Assembly (NCBI RefSeq): GCF_019039035.1
Contig: NZ_JAHNZT010000049.1
Location: forward strand, 1-46,177
DNA: 46,177 nucleotides
Direction: 5' to 3'
Source of the DNA: Citreicoccus inhibens
GTDB lineage: Bacteria; Myxococcota; Myxococcia; Myxococcales; Myxococcaceae
Positions within the stretch are counted from its first letter, which is position 1, and each line of letters begins with the position of its first letter. Both the position numbers and the translations under genes were made by a program. Positions 1 to 7,772 of this stretch are shown here, piece by piece. The notes under the pieces are model-generated. The model was not told where the DNA came from. It did no database searches and saw nothing but the letters and a program-made list of their open reading frames with translations.

Positions 1-1
1 C

Positions 2-595
2 AAGGCCGCGCCCCGAGGGGCCGCCCCGCCACCGGCCGAGGCGCCGCCCGCGGGTGCGCCCGCCGCCGCGCCGGCCGCTCCGAGCGGTGGTGGCGCGGGG
101 CCCGCGTCCTCCGTGGCGGGGCAGCGCAGCAAGACCGAGGTGCAGGTGGCGCTGGCGTTGGAGCAGGGCCACCGGGCGCTGGCAGCGCAGGATGCTCGCT
201 CGGCGTTGGCGCAGTTCGAGTCCGCGCTCCAGGCGGATGACCGGAACCTGTCCGCGATGCTCGGGCGCGGCGCGAGTCAGTTGGCGCTGGGGAAGGCGGC
301 CGAGGCGCTCTCGACGGTGGAGCGCGCGCGGGCGTTGAACCCCCGGCATGCGGACCCATACTTCTGGTTGGCGTGCGCGCAGCTTCGGCTGAACAAGCGG
401 GCCCAGGCGCTGGAGGCGCTCAAGGGCGCCGTGGGCCGCGGCTGGGCCGCGCCGGAAGGACACTGGCTGGTGGATGCGGAGCTCAAGCGCCTGTCCGATG
501 CGGGCGCGGAGTTCCAGCCGCTGCTCAAGCAGGCGCGCAGCCGCAAGCGGCCCGCGAGCCGCGAGCCGCAAGGATTCGGAAGCGCCAGCCCGTGA
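2..595 (+). CDS. TPR-repeat protein, C-terminal part (5' end outside window)
   Basis: The frame is open to the left edge of the window, so this is the C-terminal part of a longer protein. The first 35 or so visible residues are an Ala/Pro/Gly-rich linker. After it come about three tetratricopeptide-like helix pairs, with typical alternation such as GHRALAAQDARSALAQFESAL followed by a proline/asparagine turn. The end is a basic tail (KQARSRKRPASRE). No catalytic motif is visible. An Ala/Pro linker leading to TPRs is common at the end of myxobacterial Ser/Thr kinases and of envelope proteins, so the missing part could be either. The stop codon overlaps the GTG start of the downstream kinase by four bases (GTGA), which suggests translational coupling and perhaps a shared pathway. 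Confidence 0.7.
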   Translation, partial: KAAPRGAAPPPAEAPPAGAPAAAPAAPSGGGAGPASSVAGQRSKTEVQVALALEQGHRALAAQDARSALAQFESALQADDRNLSAMLGRGASQLALGKAAEALSTVERARALNPRHADPYFWLACAQLRLNKRAQALEALKGAVGRGWAAPEGHWLVDAELKRLSDAGAEFQPLLKQARSRKRPASREPQGFGSASP

Positions 596-1590
596 ACCCG
601 ACGCCCCCCGTGTCGAAGCCTGTGCGGGTCTTCGGCAACTACGAGATCCTCTCGGTGCTCGGCAAGGGAGGCATGGCCGAGGTGTATCGCGCGCGGGTGC
701 GCTCCGGCCCTTTCGAGGGCTGGACGGTGGCGCTCAAGCGGCTCTTGCCCTCGCTGACGCGAGACCCCGCTTCGGTGACGCTCTTCGCTCGCGAGGCCCA
801 CCTGTCCCGGCAGTTGGATCATCCCAACATCGTGAAGGTGCTCGACGCGGGGATGCTCGAGGGCGTCTCGTTCATCGTGATGGACCTGGTGGACGGACGG
901 GACCTGGGGCAAATCCTCCGCCGCTGCAAGGTCCGCGGCATCCCGCTGCCCATCGACTTCGCGGTGTACCTGGGCAAGGTGCTCATGGAGGCGCTCGCGT
1001 ACGCGCACACCGCCACGGGGCCGGGCGGCGAGCCGCTGGGCATCGTCCACTGCGATGTGTCTCCCTCCAACCTGTTCATCTCGCGCGTGGGGGAGATCAA
1101 GCTGGGCGACTTCGGCGTCTCGCGCGTGCTGGTGGATGGCCAGCTCCAGGGCGGCGAGGTGCTCGGCAAGCCGTACTACCTGTCGCCGGAGTCTCTCCAG
1201 GGCGCGGTGAGCCCGGAGGCGGACCTGTGGGCCGCCACGGTGGTGCTGTACGAACTGCTCACGCTGCATCGCCCGTTCACCGGCGCGACGCCCGAAGAGG
1301 TGTTCGCGGGCATCCTGTCTCGGAACTACCAGCCGCTGCGCAGCCTGCGCCCGGACATTCCGGAGGCGCTGGAGGACGTGGTTGCCCGCGCCTTCTCCGA
1401 GCGCATCGAGGACCGCTTCCCCTCGGCGGAGGCGTACGCGCATGCCCTCGCGCCTCACTACGACGAGCGCGTGGGGACGCCGCTGGCCATCGCCGCGGTG
1501 GTGCGCGGCCTGTTCGGCGCGAGTGATGACACCGCGGGGGCGGCCAGCGCCGCGGGCGAGTCCCAGGGCCCCGGCAAGGGCGTGGGCTGA
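592..1590 (+). CDS. Cytosolic Hanks-type Ser/Thr protein kinase
   Basis: Protein of 332 residues starting at the GTG that overlaps the preceding stop codon; the frame is open further upstream but runs over the TPR gene. Kinase motifs appear in order: glycine loop GKGGMAEV (24-31), ATP lysine K49 in VALKRLL, catalytic loop HCDVSPSN (153-160), DFG (173-175) and an SPE version of APE (198-200). The proton-acceptor Asp155 and metal-binding Asn160 are kept. The arginine before the aspartate is a cysteine, so this is a non-RD kinase and may not need activation-loop phosphorylation. The roughly 50-residue tail has no membrane segment or sensor domain, so the protein is probably cytosolic. Substrates cannot be read from the sequence; the coupled TPR protein is the obvious candidate partner. 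Confidence 0.93.
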   Translation: MNPTPPVSKPVRVFGNYEILSVLGKGGMAEVYRARVRSGPFEGWTVALKRLLPSLTRDPASVTLFAREAHLSRQLDHPNIVKVLDAGMLEGVSFIVMDLVDGRDLGQILRRCKVRGIPLPIDFAVYLGKVLMEALAYAHTATGPGGEPLGIVHCDVSPSNLFISRVGEIKLGDFGVSRVLVDGQLQGGEVLGKPYYLSPESLQGAVSPEADLWAATVVLYELLTLHRPFTGATPEEVFAGILSRNYQPLRSLRPDIPEALEDVVARAFSERIEDRFPSAEAYAHALAPHYDERVGTPLAIAAVVRGLFGASDDTAGAASAAGESQGPGKGVG

Positions 1591-1685
1591 GCAGGGGGCG
1601 GTATGGCTCCTTGGTCTCGGTTGGAGGTCCACGTCTGGATGCGGACCTTTCCTTCCGCGTGCCCGAGCGCGCGTGGAGGAGAGCG

Positions 1686-1859
1686 ATGGCAACCGAGCCC
1701 CGTCCCGACACCCCCGAGGTCGAACCCGAGCGAACCGTGAGGCCGCCCGGCTTCGAGAGGCATCCTCCCAAGCCCGGTGAGGCGAAGGAGGGCATCCCAG
1801 GCTACGGACAGCCCGACGAAGAGGTCCGCGAGCAGAAGCTCCCAGAGCAAGACTGGTAG
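1686..1859 (+). CDS. Small acidic Pro-rich hypothetical protein (57 aa)
   Basis: The ATG is preceded by a strong Shine-Dalgarno (GGAGGA, six-base gap), which decides the start; the same frame is open further upstream but without such a site. The 57 residues are highly charged and proline-rich, with no membrane segment, cysteine or recognisable domain (RTVRPPGFERHPPKPG, then a C-terminal PEQDW). It is probably intrinsically disordered. It sits alone between the kinase and the oppositely oriented desulfurase gene. I do not recognise the family and assign no function. The good ribosome binding site and GC-rich third positions favour a real gene. Confidence 0.55.
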   Translation: MATEPRPDTPEVEPERTVRPPGFERHPPKPGEAKEGIPGYGQPDEEVREQKLPEQDW

Positions 1860-1887
1860 GTGGGGCACGCCGTCCCGGTCGGACGGC

Positions 1888-3054
1888 TCAGGCGCTCCGA
1901 CTGACCGGAGCCTCCGTCACGGCGCGGACGCGGGGCACATGGGTTCGCAGCGCGCGCACCACGTGCTCCACCTCCTGCCGGGTGGTGCCTGGCCCCACGC
2001 TGAAGCGCACGCTCGCGCGTGCCTGGGTGGGGGAGAGCCCCATCGCCAGCAACACGTGCGAGGGTGTCAGCGTCCCGGACGAACACGCCGCGCCCGACGA
2101 CGCGCAGATGCCCTCCAGGTCCAAGGCCATCAGCAGCGTCTCCGCTTCGACACCCTCGAAGCGCACGTTGCTGGTGTTGGGAACTCGCGGAGCTCCGCCT
2201 CCGTTCACGATGACGCCCGGCAGGCAGGTGCGCAGCTCCCGCTCGAAGAGGTCCCTCAGCGCGCCTTGCTGCTCCGCGCACTCGCGTTGCTCGGTGGCCG
2301 CCAGCTCCAGGGCAAGCGCGAGGGCCTCCACGGCGGGCACGTTCTGCGTGCCGCCTCGGCGGCCTCCCTCCTGGTGGCCCGGGACGAGCGCGCGAAGGTC
2401 CACGCCCTTGCGCACCACCAACACGGCCGCGCCTTGCGGACCCCCGAACTTGTGCGCCGACAGCGACAGCAGGTCCGCGTCCACCTCGCGCAGCGTCAGC
2501 GGCACCTTGCCCGCGGCCTGCACCGCATCGGTGTGGAAGAGGATGCCTCGCTGACGACACGCGCGGGCCAGCTCCGCCACGGGCTGGAGCACGCCCGTCT
2601 CGTTGTTGGCCCACATGAGCGAGCACAGCGCGGTGTCCGGAGTGAGCGCCTCGAGCAGTGCCTCCAGGGGAACGTGGCCATCGGCGCGCGGGGCCACGCG
2701 AATGACCTCCGCGCCTTCTCGCTCCAACTGCGCGAGGGCGGCCAACGTCGCGGGGTGCTCGATGGTGGAGGAGACCACGCGGCGGCGCTCAGGATTCGCC
2801 CGCGCCGCGAAGGCGCCTCGGAGCGCGAGCGCGTTCGACTCACTGCCAGAGGCCGTGAAGCAGACCTCCTTCGGCTCACATCCCAGGACTCGCGCTACGC
2901 GCGCGCGGGCCACGTCCAGTTGCGCGCGGGCCTCGCGTCCCGCCGCGTGCACGCTGGAGGCATTGCCGAAGCCGCCCTGCGAATAGGTGTGCGCGAGCAG
3001 CTCGCTCACCTCGGGGCGCAGGGGCGCGGCCGCGTTGTAATCCCAGTAGATCAC
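1888..3054 (-). CDS. Cysteine desulfurase (NifS/IscS-like, class V aminotransferase)
   Basis: 388 residues, full length for the family. It has the N-terminal WDYNAAAPLRPEV signature, the cofactor-site histidine in TIEHPA (H100), the PLP lysine in SAHKFGGPQG (K202), GGTQNVP, and the sulfur-accepting cysteine in SSGAACSSGTLTPSHVL (C324). It should take sulfur from cysteine as an enzyme persulfide for Fe-S cluster or thio-tRNA synthesis. The GTG start overlaps the stop of the upstream DHH gene by four bases (GTGA), so the two are translationally coupled. No IscU, IscR, HscA or MnmA gene lies nearby, so it may be an accessory desulfurase and its dedicated acceptor is unknown. The exact subgroup (IscS versus NifS) cannot be settled by eye, so no symbol is given. 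Confidence 0.93.
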   Translation of the reverse strand: MIYWDYNAAAPLRPEVSELLAHTYSQGGFGNASSVHAAGREARAQLDVARARVARVLGCEPKEVCFTASGSESNALALRGAFAARANPERRRVVSSTIEHPATLAALAQLEREGAEVIRVAPRADGHVPLEALLEALTPDTALCSLMWANNETGVLQPVAELARACRQRGILFHTDAVQAAGKVPLTLREVDADLLSLSAHKFGGPQGAAVLVVRKGVDLRALVPGHQEGGRRGGTQNVPAVEALALALELAATEQRECAEQQGALRDLFERELRTCLPGVIVNGGGAPRVPNTSNVRFEGVEAETLLMALDLEGICASSGAACSSGTLTPSHVLLAMGLSPTQARASVRFSVGPGTTRQEVEHVVRALRTHVPRVRAVTEAPVSRSA

Positions 3055-4172
3055 GTGTCCTGCGCCGACAGCAGCGCGACGGGCCGCTCATCCGAGACGC
3101 CGAACGACTCGAGGAAGCGCGCCACCAGCTCGCGCTTCAGGGCCTTGCGCTTGTTGATGTTGCCGGACAGCGGGAGCCGCGCGCCGGCCATGCTGCCGTG
3201 ACCACCCGACGAGCCGCCGAAGTCCTCGCAAATCTCCCGGATGAGCCGCCCCGCGTTCATGCGCCGGTCCTTCACGCGCAAGCTGAGGAAGAGCTGGTTG
3301 CGGAAGGTGCCGTACGCGAGCGACCACTTCATGCCCTCGAGGAACATGAGGCGCTCGGCGACCTCGGCCACCATGTCCGGGGAGTAGATCTCCTCCAGGT
3401 CCGTGATGACGGCGGTTCCGTACACCTTCGCCCGCTCGATGGCCGTGTGGTACATCTGGAAGTAGCGCGCGGGCAGCTCAGGGTGCTCGATCTGCCCCAG
3501 CAGCGACTTGTCGCAGCGCGGGAACAGCCACAGGTAGCTGTCCACGTCCGTCTGGGTCGTCTCGCGGCCCAGGTCCCGCGTGTCCGCCTTGATGCCGTAG
3601 AAGAGGCCCGTGGCCACCTCCACCGAGGGCTCCAGGCGCGCGGCGCGCAGGTACTCCACCAGCATGGTGGACGTGGCGCCGAAGTCACCGCCCACGTCCG
3701 CGAAGGGCGCCTGCAGGCTCTCGTCGCGCAGCGGGTGGTGGTCCACCACGATGTCCGCGCGCAGCCGGGACGGCAGCGAGTGGTTGGCCACGGGCGGCTG
3801 CGTGTCCACCAGACCAAACAGGTCGTATTCGGTGAAGTCGATCTGCGACACGTGCGACACGGGCAGCCGCAGCACCTTCACGAAGGCGATGTTCTCGGCG
3901 CGGCCGATGATGCCGCCGTAGCCCACGTGGGCCTCGATGCCTGCCCGGCGCTCCAGCAGGTGAGCGAGCGCCACGGCGGCCGCGAGCGAATCCGGGTCCG
4001 GGTTGTCGTGCGTGAGGATGAGGGCCCGGTGGTGTCCCTTGGTCACTCGAAGCAGGCGCTCCAGCTTGTCGCGGGCGGGAAGATGGGCGAGCCGCGCTGG
4101 CGGGGGCTCCGTCAGCTCGCCGCCGGAGGCAACCGGAGCGCGACGGCTGTGGAGAGAGTGGGTCACGGGCAT
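3051..4172 (-). CDS. DHH-family phosphoesterase (NrnA/RecJ-like)
   Basis: 373 residues with all metal-site motifs of the DHH superfamily: HDNPDPDS (55-62), DTQPP (123-127), the name-giving DHH (144-146), DTRD (197-200), and the C-terminal DHHA1 glycine signature GGHGSMAG (323-330). Such enzymes use two Mn ions to hydrolyse nano-RNA, pAp or cyclic dinucleotide products. The insert between DHH and DHHA1 is compact, as in NrnA-type proteins, and there are no CBS domains. The N-terminal 30 residues are a low-complexity leader. It is coupled by a GTGA overlap to the cysteine desulfurase, an unusual pair. Turnover of pAp, a product of sulfur metabolism, would be one way to link them, but that is inference only. 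Confidence 0.88.
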   Translation of the reverse strand: MPVTHSLHSRRAPVASGGELTEPPPARLAHLPARDKLERLLRVTKGHHRALILTHDNPDPDSLAAAVALAHLLERRAGIEAHVGYGGIIGRAENIAFVKVLRLPVSHVSQIDFTEYDLFGLVDTQPPVANHSLPSRLRADIVVDHHPLRDESLQAPFADVGGDFGATSTMLVEYLRAARLEPSVEVATGLFYGIKADTRDLGRETTQTDVDSYLWLFPRCDKSLLGQIEHPELPARYFQMYHTAIERAKVYGTAVITDLEEIYSPDMVAEVAERLMFLEGMKWSLAYGTFRNQLFLSLRVKDRRMNAGRLIREICEDFGGSSGGHGSMAGARLPLSGNINKRKALKRELVARFLESFGVSDERPVALLSAQDT

Positions 4173-4334
4173 GGGTGCTCTTCTTTACTTCCTCCGGCTC
4201 GCGGTTTCGAGCCGTCGGATGTCCTCCCGATGACATTCGGGAAGCGGGTCTCTGGCACCTCAATGGTGTCGACGCGCCGCCCGACCTTCACCAGGAGCCC
4301 GACCGGCAGGGGCCCGGGTGCCCCCACGCCGGGC

Positions 4335-4372
4335 GGGCGACACGTCACCCCGAGTGGGGGGACATGTCGCCC
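4335..4372 (-). terminator. Strong hairpin downstream of the fic-like gene
   Basis: Twelve-base arms (GGGCGACACGTC and GACATGTCGCCC) plus an inner four-base GC stem around a GAGT loop, starting 7 bases after the stop of the Fic-like gene. The only outer-arm mismatch is C-A when read on the + strand but becomes a G-U wobble in reverse-strand RNA, so the fold is better in the direction expected for a terminator of the fic gene. No U-tract follows, which is common in GC-rich genomes. Confidence 0.55.
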
Positions 4373-4378
4373 CGTCGC

Positions 4379-5218
4379 CTACTCGATGGCCTTGTACTTG
4401 CGATTGAGGTCGCGGAAGTACTTCACGCCGTTGTCGAGCGAGTTCTCCATCGCGTCCATCAGCACCGTGCGGAACGCGGCCACGGGGCCCCGGAAGGACT
4501 CGTAGTAGCGCTGGCGATCAATGGAGTGGATGACGGCGGGCATGTAGCCGTTGCGCAGCAGGATGAGGTTGCTGCACATGCGCCCCACCTTCCCGCTGTG
4601 CTCGGTGAAGGGGAAGATCTGCAGGAACTCGTGCTGGACCGTGGCGGCCTGTTTGATCGGATGGAACTCGCGGAACTCGGCGCCGGCCGTGTAGTCCACG
4701 AGCTTCTCCAGCCGGGCCTGGATCTTCGCGGGCTGGGTGATGTCGTGGAAGTAGGTGCGGTGCAGCGGCATGTCCTTGCGGAAGCCGGCGCGGTCGCGCT
4801 CCTTGGCCAGTTCCTTCTCCGTGCGCTCACGGCGCTCCATGCGCGCGCGCTCGGTGAGGGCCTCGGGCGTGTTGCCGAGGAAGAGGTCGTGGATCCGCTT
4901 GATGGTGGTCAGCGTGATGGCGGCCTGCTTCTTCGCGCCCTGGGACTCCTCGCGGATGTAGTCGCAGGCGGCCTTGTGGTTCCGGACCTCCAGCACCACG
5001 GGGATCATGGAGGCTTCGGCACTGGTGCGCGCGGGGAACAGCGCCGCCATCAACTCCTGATGGGTGTAGACCACGCCCTCCAGCGCGGCGTCGTGGTAGA
5101 TCCACGACATCTCGAACTTCTCGAGGAACTCGCGCGCGGGCGCCTTGTCCTTGTAGATGTCGAGGTACTCGCGGAGCGCCTCGTTCTTCTCGTCGATGTC
5201 CTGGTAGCGTTCCTTCAC
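4379..5218 (-). CDS. Fic-fold protein with degenerate catalytic motif (probable pseudoenzyme)
   Basis: 279 residues with a Fic architecture: the N-terminal helix carrying an alpha-inhibitory-like element (DAALEG, 43-48), the conserved NHKAACDYI helix (80-88), and the core helix-loop-helix ending in RMCSNLILLRNGY. Where active Fic proteins have HPFxDGNGRxxR, this one has FPFTEHSGKVGR (202-213). The catalytic histidine is Phe202, GN is replaced by HS and the first Arg is Lys; the acidic residue (E206) and the last Arg (213) remain. AMP transfer by the known mechanism should be impossible, so the protein is either a binding or regulatory pseudoenzyme or uses different chemistry. The start is GTG with AAGGAG upstream. 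It follows the AAA ATPase gene but has its own promoter-like sequence, and a hairpin terminator behind it. Confidence 0.85.
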   Translation of the reverse strand: MKERYQDIDEKNEALREYLDIYKDKAPAREFLEKFEMSWIYHDAALEGVVYTHQELMAALFPARTSAEASMIPVVLEVRNHKAACDYIREESQGAKKQAAITLTTIKRIHDLFLGNTPEALTERARMERRERTEKELAKERDRAGFRKDMPLHRTYFHDITQPAKIQARLEKLVDYTAGAEFREFHPIKQAATVQHEFLQIFPFTEHSGKVGRMCSNLILLRNGYMPAVIHSIDRQRYYESFRGPVAAFRTVLMDAMENSLDNGVKYFRDLNRKYKAIE

Positions 5219-5296
5219 GGACTGCGGCTCCTTCTTGCTCCGGGCCTCCGCGGGCGCTGTCCGGGAGCGTGCGCCGGGCGGTACAACGGCACGCGG

Positions 5297-5325
5297 ATTC
5301 TAGAAATTCCAAGCGTTTGGAACAA
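5297..5325 (-). promoter_or_regulatory. Putative sigma70-type promoter of the fic-like gene with internal palindrome
   Basis: Reading the reverse strand, TTGTTC is followed after 17 bases by TAGAAT (5 of 6 matches to the -10 consensus), about 80 bases before the fic GTG. Between the two boxes lies a perfect palindrome TTCCAA-N4-TTGGAA (5307-5322), placed where a repressor would block RNA polymerase. The segment is the only AT-rich patch between the AAA and fic genes. The palindrome could instead be a weak hairpin terminating the AAA gene. Confidence 0.45.
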
Positions 5326-5338
5326 ATAAATCCCCACA

Positions 5339-6676
5339 CTACAGGTTGACGAGGAACACCTCGCACGCCTGGTCGAGCAAATCCTTGGACAGGGCGGGGG
5401 GGAGCTGGCGGTAGCGGGCGGCGTCCTTGATGAGGGACACCAGGTCGCGGGGATGGCAGGCGCGCAGGTGCATGCTGCGGGGCTTGTAGTAGTGCTCCAG
5501 CAGGTAGGTGACGGCCTGCTCCACGTAGGGGATGCCCGCGGCCTCGCAGACCCGGCGGAAGATTTCCCGGTACGTCTCCTCGTCCGGGTCGCCCACCTCA
5601 ATCTTGTACTTGATGCGGCGCAGGAAGGCCTCGTCCACCAGCTCCTTGGGGTCCAGGTTGGTGGAGAAGACGAGGAGCTGATCGAACGGGATCTCGAACT
5701 TCTTGCCCGTGTGCAGGGTGAGGAAGTCCACCCGCTTCTCCAGCGGGACGATCCACCGGTTGAGCAGGTCCGTGGGGTGCACCTTCTGCCGGCCGAAGTC
5801 GTCGATGAGGAGCATGCCGCCGTTGGCCTTCACCTGGAACGGCGCCTCGTAGAAGCGCGTGCCCTCCGAGTAGATGAGGTCCAACGTCTCCAGCGTCAGC
5901 TCACCGCCCACCACCACCGAGGGGCGCCGGCACAACAGCCACCGGTGATCCATCTCGAAGGTCTGCCGGCGGCCGGATTGATCGCGTCCCATCTCCAGGG
6001 GCACGGGCGTGTGGATGAGCCGGTCGTAGACCTTGATGATCTGGTTGTCGATCTCCAGGCAGTGCGGGACGAACACCTCGCCACCGAACATGTGGGAGAT
6101 CGCCTCGGCCAGACTCGTCTTGCCGTTGCCCGGCGCGCCGAACAGGAACAGTGAGCGGCCCGAGTTCACCGCGGGGCCCAGCTTGTCCATCAGCTCCGCG
6201 GAGACGGTGAGGTGGCTGAGCGCCATCACCAGGTCCTCCTGGCTGACGACGGGGGTCTCCTCGGTCTGGCTGCTGATGAGCGCGTTGTATTGCTCGATGG
6301 GCACCGGCGCCGGGCCCACGTACGTGCTGCGCGTGAGCGCGTCGCGCGCGTACTCGCGGCCCTTCTCGGTGAGGATGAACTCCACGGAGGCGCGGCCGAA
6401 GCCCTTGCCACCCCGCAGGTCCACCAGCTTCTCCGTCGCGAGGAAGTCCACCACCTGCTCGACGACGCCCGTCCACGGCAGGCGCATCTCGTCGGCGATG
6501 CCCATGCCCGTGCCGTTTCCCGTGTAATACAGGTACTTCAGCGCGATATCGGACAGCAGGCCCATCTTGAGCCCCGTGTCCTCCAACGACTTCGGCTCCC
6601 CCGGAGCGATGTCGAGGATGGCTGGGTTCTCAAGCTTGAATGGATTGTCTTCGAACGAATACCCGGCGGGAGGCAT
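5339..6676 (-). CDS. AAA-family ATPase with N-terminal winged-helix-like region
   Basis: 445 residues. Residues 1-140 are a helical, probably winged-helix region (LTEKGREYARDAL resembles a wHTH wing/helix end) followed by a GPAPVPIEQY linker. The ATPase core has Walker A GAPGNGKTS (180-188), Walker B LLIDDF (289-294), sensor-1 STN (338-340) and an RR pair at 353-354, the place of the arginine finger. The C-terminal 85 residues are a helical lid. The acidic pair in Walker B is DD rather than DE. The closest general class is MoxR-like or chaperone-like AAA proteins that remodel a partner. The partner may be the Fic-like protein encoded just downstream, but that is inference from gene order. I do not recognise a named gene. 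Confidence 0.85.
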   Translation of the reverse strand: MPPAGYSFEDNPFKLENPAILDIAPGEPKSLEDTGLKMGLLSDIALKYLYYTGNGTGMGIADEMRLPWTGVVEQVVDFLATEKLVDLRGGKGFGRASVEFILTEKGREYARDALTRSTYVGPAPVPIEQYNALISSQTEETPVVSQEDLVMALSHLTVSAELMDKLGPAVNSGRSLFLFGAPGNGKTSLAEAISHMFGGEVFVPHCLEIDNQIIKVYDRLIHTPVPLEMGRDQSGRRQTFEMDHRWLLCRRPSVVVGGELTLETLDLIYSEGTRFYEAPFQVKANGGMLLIDDFGRQKVHPTDLLNRWIVPLEKRVDFLTLHTGKKFEIPFDQLLVFSTNLDPKELVDEAFLRRIKYKIEVGDPDEETYREIFRRVCEAAGIPYVEQAVTYLLEHYYKPRSMHLRACHPRDLVSLIKDAARYRQLPPALSKDLLDQACEVFLVNL

Positions 6677-6730
6677 CGGGTGGGGTTGTACTCGATTTCC
6701 CCCCGCCGCCGGGATGTCACGGGGATGTCG

Positions 6731-7678
6731 TCAAACGTAGGTGAGCCAGTCGGCGTACTTCGGCTCCTGGCCGCGGACGACGCGGAAGTACGTGTCCTGG
6801 ACGAACCGGGTGATGGGGCCGGGCTTGCCGGCGCCGACCTGGCGGTCATCCACCTCGCGCACGGGGGTGATTTCCGCGGCGGTGCCGGTGAAGAAGATCT
6901 CGTTGCAGATGTAGAGGGCGTCGCGCGTGAAGGTGACCTCCTCCACGGGGCGGCCGCTGTCGCGCAAGAGGCGCAGCACGGTGTCGCGGGTGATGCCGTC
7001 CAGGATGGGGGAGGAGAGGGGCGGCGTCTTGATGATGCCCTTCTTGTTCACCATGAAGAGATTCTCGCCGGAGGCCTCGGCGACGAAGCCGCTGATGTCC
7101 AGCATGATGGCCTCGTCGTAGCCGGCGAGCACCACCTCGTGTTTGGCGAGGATGGAGTTGACGTACTGGCCGGTGATCTTGCCGCGCACCATGTTGACGT
7201 TCACGTGCATACGGGTGAACGAGCTGACCTTGGCGCGGATGCCCTCGCGAATGCCCTTGTCACCCAGGTACGCGCCCCAATCCCACGCCGTGATGGCGGC
7301 GCGGGTGGGGTTGACCGCGCCCAGGCCCATGGCGCCGTCGCCCATGAAGACGATGGGCCGCAGGTACGCGCCGTTGGCGAACAGGTCCCGCTGCCGGCGC
7401 AGGAGCTCCAGCGTGGCCTCGACGAGGTCGTCCTCGCTGTACGGCAGCTTGAGCATGCAGATGTGCGCCGAGTCGAGCAGGCGCTGGATGTGCTCACGCA
7501 GCCGGAACACGGCCAGCCGCCCGTCGTGCGTCTTGTAGGCCCGGATGCCCTCGAAGACGCCGAGCCCATAGTGGAGCGCGTGCGTCATCACGGGGACCTG
7601 GCCCTCGTCCCAGGCGACGAACTTCCCGTCCAACCAGATGTGATTCGCGCGCAACGTGCTGTTGCTGGTCGAGCTCAT
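6731..7678 (-). CDS. ilvE: Branched-chain amino acid aminotransferase
   Basis: 315 residues. The frame is open 34 codons further upstream, but the ATG at 7678 has a good site (GGAAGGA) and matches the usual family start. Class IV aminotransferase features include an HALHYGLGVFEGIRAY block, the PLP lysine in GKITGQYVNS, LAGYDEAIMLD, the cofactor-binding ASGENLFMV, and ITRDTVL. These match the bacterial IlvE group rather than D-amino acid transaminase or aminodeoxychorismate lyase. It makes the last step of leucine, isoleucine and valine synthesis; branched-chain keto acids also feed iso-fatty acids, important in myxobacteria. No other ilv or leu gene is adjacent. It lies between a lipase-like and an AAA gene, so it may share a transcript with them without a shared function. 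Confidence 0.93.
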   Translation of the reverse strand: MSSTSNSTLRANHIWLDGKFVAWDEGQVPVMTHALHYGLGVFEGIRAYKTHDGRLAVFRLREHIQRLLDSAHICMLKLPYSEDDLVEATLELLRRQRDLFANGAYLRPIVFMGDGAMGLGAVNPTRAAITAWDWGAYLGDKGIREGIRAKVSSFTRMHVNVNMVRGKITGQYVNSILAKHEVVLAGYDEAIMLDISGFVAEASGENLFMVNKKGIIKTPPLSSPILDGITRDTVLRLLRDSGRPVEEVTFTRDALYICNEIFFTGTAAEITPVREVDDRQVGAGKPGPITRFVQDTYFRVVRGQEPKYADWLTYV

Positions 7679-7772
7679 GGGGGTTCCTTCCAGAGGGGAG
7701 GGGGAGGACCGCGCGACATCTTTCCCCGACCCATCAGGGAGGTCAAAGCGTGAAAGTCCCTCGTGGGGACAT

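Noticed and set aside
277-1692. Long reverse-strand open frame opposite the kinase gene
   Set aside because: Arg/His-rich translation without domains; it mirrors the GC-rich third positions of the kinase and TPR genes, which have clear motifs.
4163-4348. Possible 61-residue reverse-strand gene overlapping the DHH start
   Set aside because: Its beginning lies in the terminator hairpin, there is no Shine-Dalgarno, and the last third has poor third-position GC. The 10-base overlap with the DHH start is suggestive but not enough.
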